A stretch of DNA of 7,075 nucleotides from Oceanicaulis sp. (GTDB lineage: Bacteria; Pseudomonadota; Alphaproteobacteria; Caulobacterales; Maricaulaceae). The stretch spans positions 1-7,075 of the forward strand of contig RKRX01000204.1 of assembly GCA_007571185.1 (NCBI GenBank), written 5' to 3'. Both the position numbers and the translations under genes were made by a program. Numbering within the stretch: the stretch's first letter is position 1; the number at the start of each line of letters is the position of its first letter. The notes beneath the pieces were generated by a model, which saw only the letters and a program-made list of their open reading frames with translations, did no database searches and was not told the DNA's origin. Positions 6,944 to 7,075 of this stretch are shown piece after piece.

Positions 6944-7075
6944 ATGACAGGCAAAAACAAGAAAAACCGTGTTCCCCACGCGCAAGGCGGAAAAGACGCC
7001 ACAAAGCGGGCGATCTCTAATCACCATGACCGGTTTGTCCGCGCGCTGTTGTCGGACCCTGAGCAGGCCTCGGCG
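6944..7075 (+). CDS. Rpn-family PD-(D/E)XK nuclease / putative transposase, N-terminus (cut by window edge)
   Basis: An ATG at 6944 opens 44 codons that run off the window. An AAAGG at 6931-6935 lies 8 nt before the start. After a basic, Lys/Asn-rich leader of about 26 residues comes N-H-H-D-R-F-V-R-A-L-L-S-D-P-E-Q-A, which matches the opening H-D-R-F-F-(K/R)-x-x-L-S-D-P-E signature of Rpn proteins (Transposase_31-type recombination-promoting nucleases). Family members are PD-(D/E)XK nucleases linked to RecA-independent recombination and often found in mobile or variable regions. The catalytic core would lie beyond the window. The 157 bp between it and tRNA-Val contain only the post-tRNA hairpin. 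Family call rests on this one motif. Confidence 0.72.
   Translation, partial: MTGKNKKNRVPHAQGGKDATKRAISNHHDRFVRALLSDPEQASA

Overview
The window looks like alphaproteobacterial DNA, most likely from the Caulobacterales/Maricaulales (Hyphomonadaceae-like) side. The evidence is the style of the TonB-dependent receptors (signal peptide, acidic linker, then a D-R-I-V-V-T-G-S-R-I stretch before the plug), a hypothetical protein with a C-terminal domain I associate with that group, and a tRNA-Val with an encoded CCA end. This placement is by eye; no search was run.

Left part (1-2213). A hypothetical protein gene enters from the left edge and ends at 497. About 300 bp without a recognised gene follows, then a small minus-strand gene (49 aa, good ribosome binding site). 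Next is the decayed 3' end of a TonB-dependent receptor gene on the minus strand (about 1000-2109). It has lost its signal peptide, plug and first half of the barrel, and it carries an internal deletion and probably a further frameshift.

Middle (2214-5507, minus strand). A full-length TonB-dependent receptor of 1097 aa. The decayed receptor lies directly downstream in the same orientation, so the two may once have been a tandem pair or part of one outer-membrane uptake locus. Unusually, the intact gene ends in Arg-Arg, while the dead one keeps the expected terminal Phe.

Right part (5508-7075). This is a recombination scar. A 45-nt copy of the 3' half of tRNA-Val sits on the minus strand at 5803-5847, starting exactly at the anticodon loop. 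It is followed by a fused pair of transposase relics, an IS30-family core piece running in frame into an IS256-family piece that is itself frameshifted and cut off at its third catalytic residue. Then come a strong hairpin, an intact tRNA-Val(GAC) on the plus strand (6710-6786), a post-tRNA hairpin, and the first 44 codons of an Rpn-family nuclease/transposase-like gene that leaves the window. The pattern fits the worn edge of a tRNA-associated accessory island rearranged by insertion sequences.

I did not find a convincing undescribed multi-gene system. The most interesting signals are the inverted tRNA half and the transposase chimera beside it.
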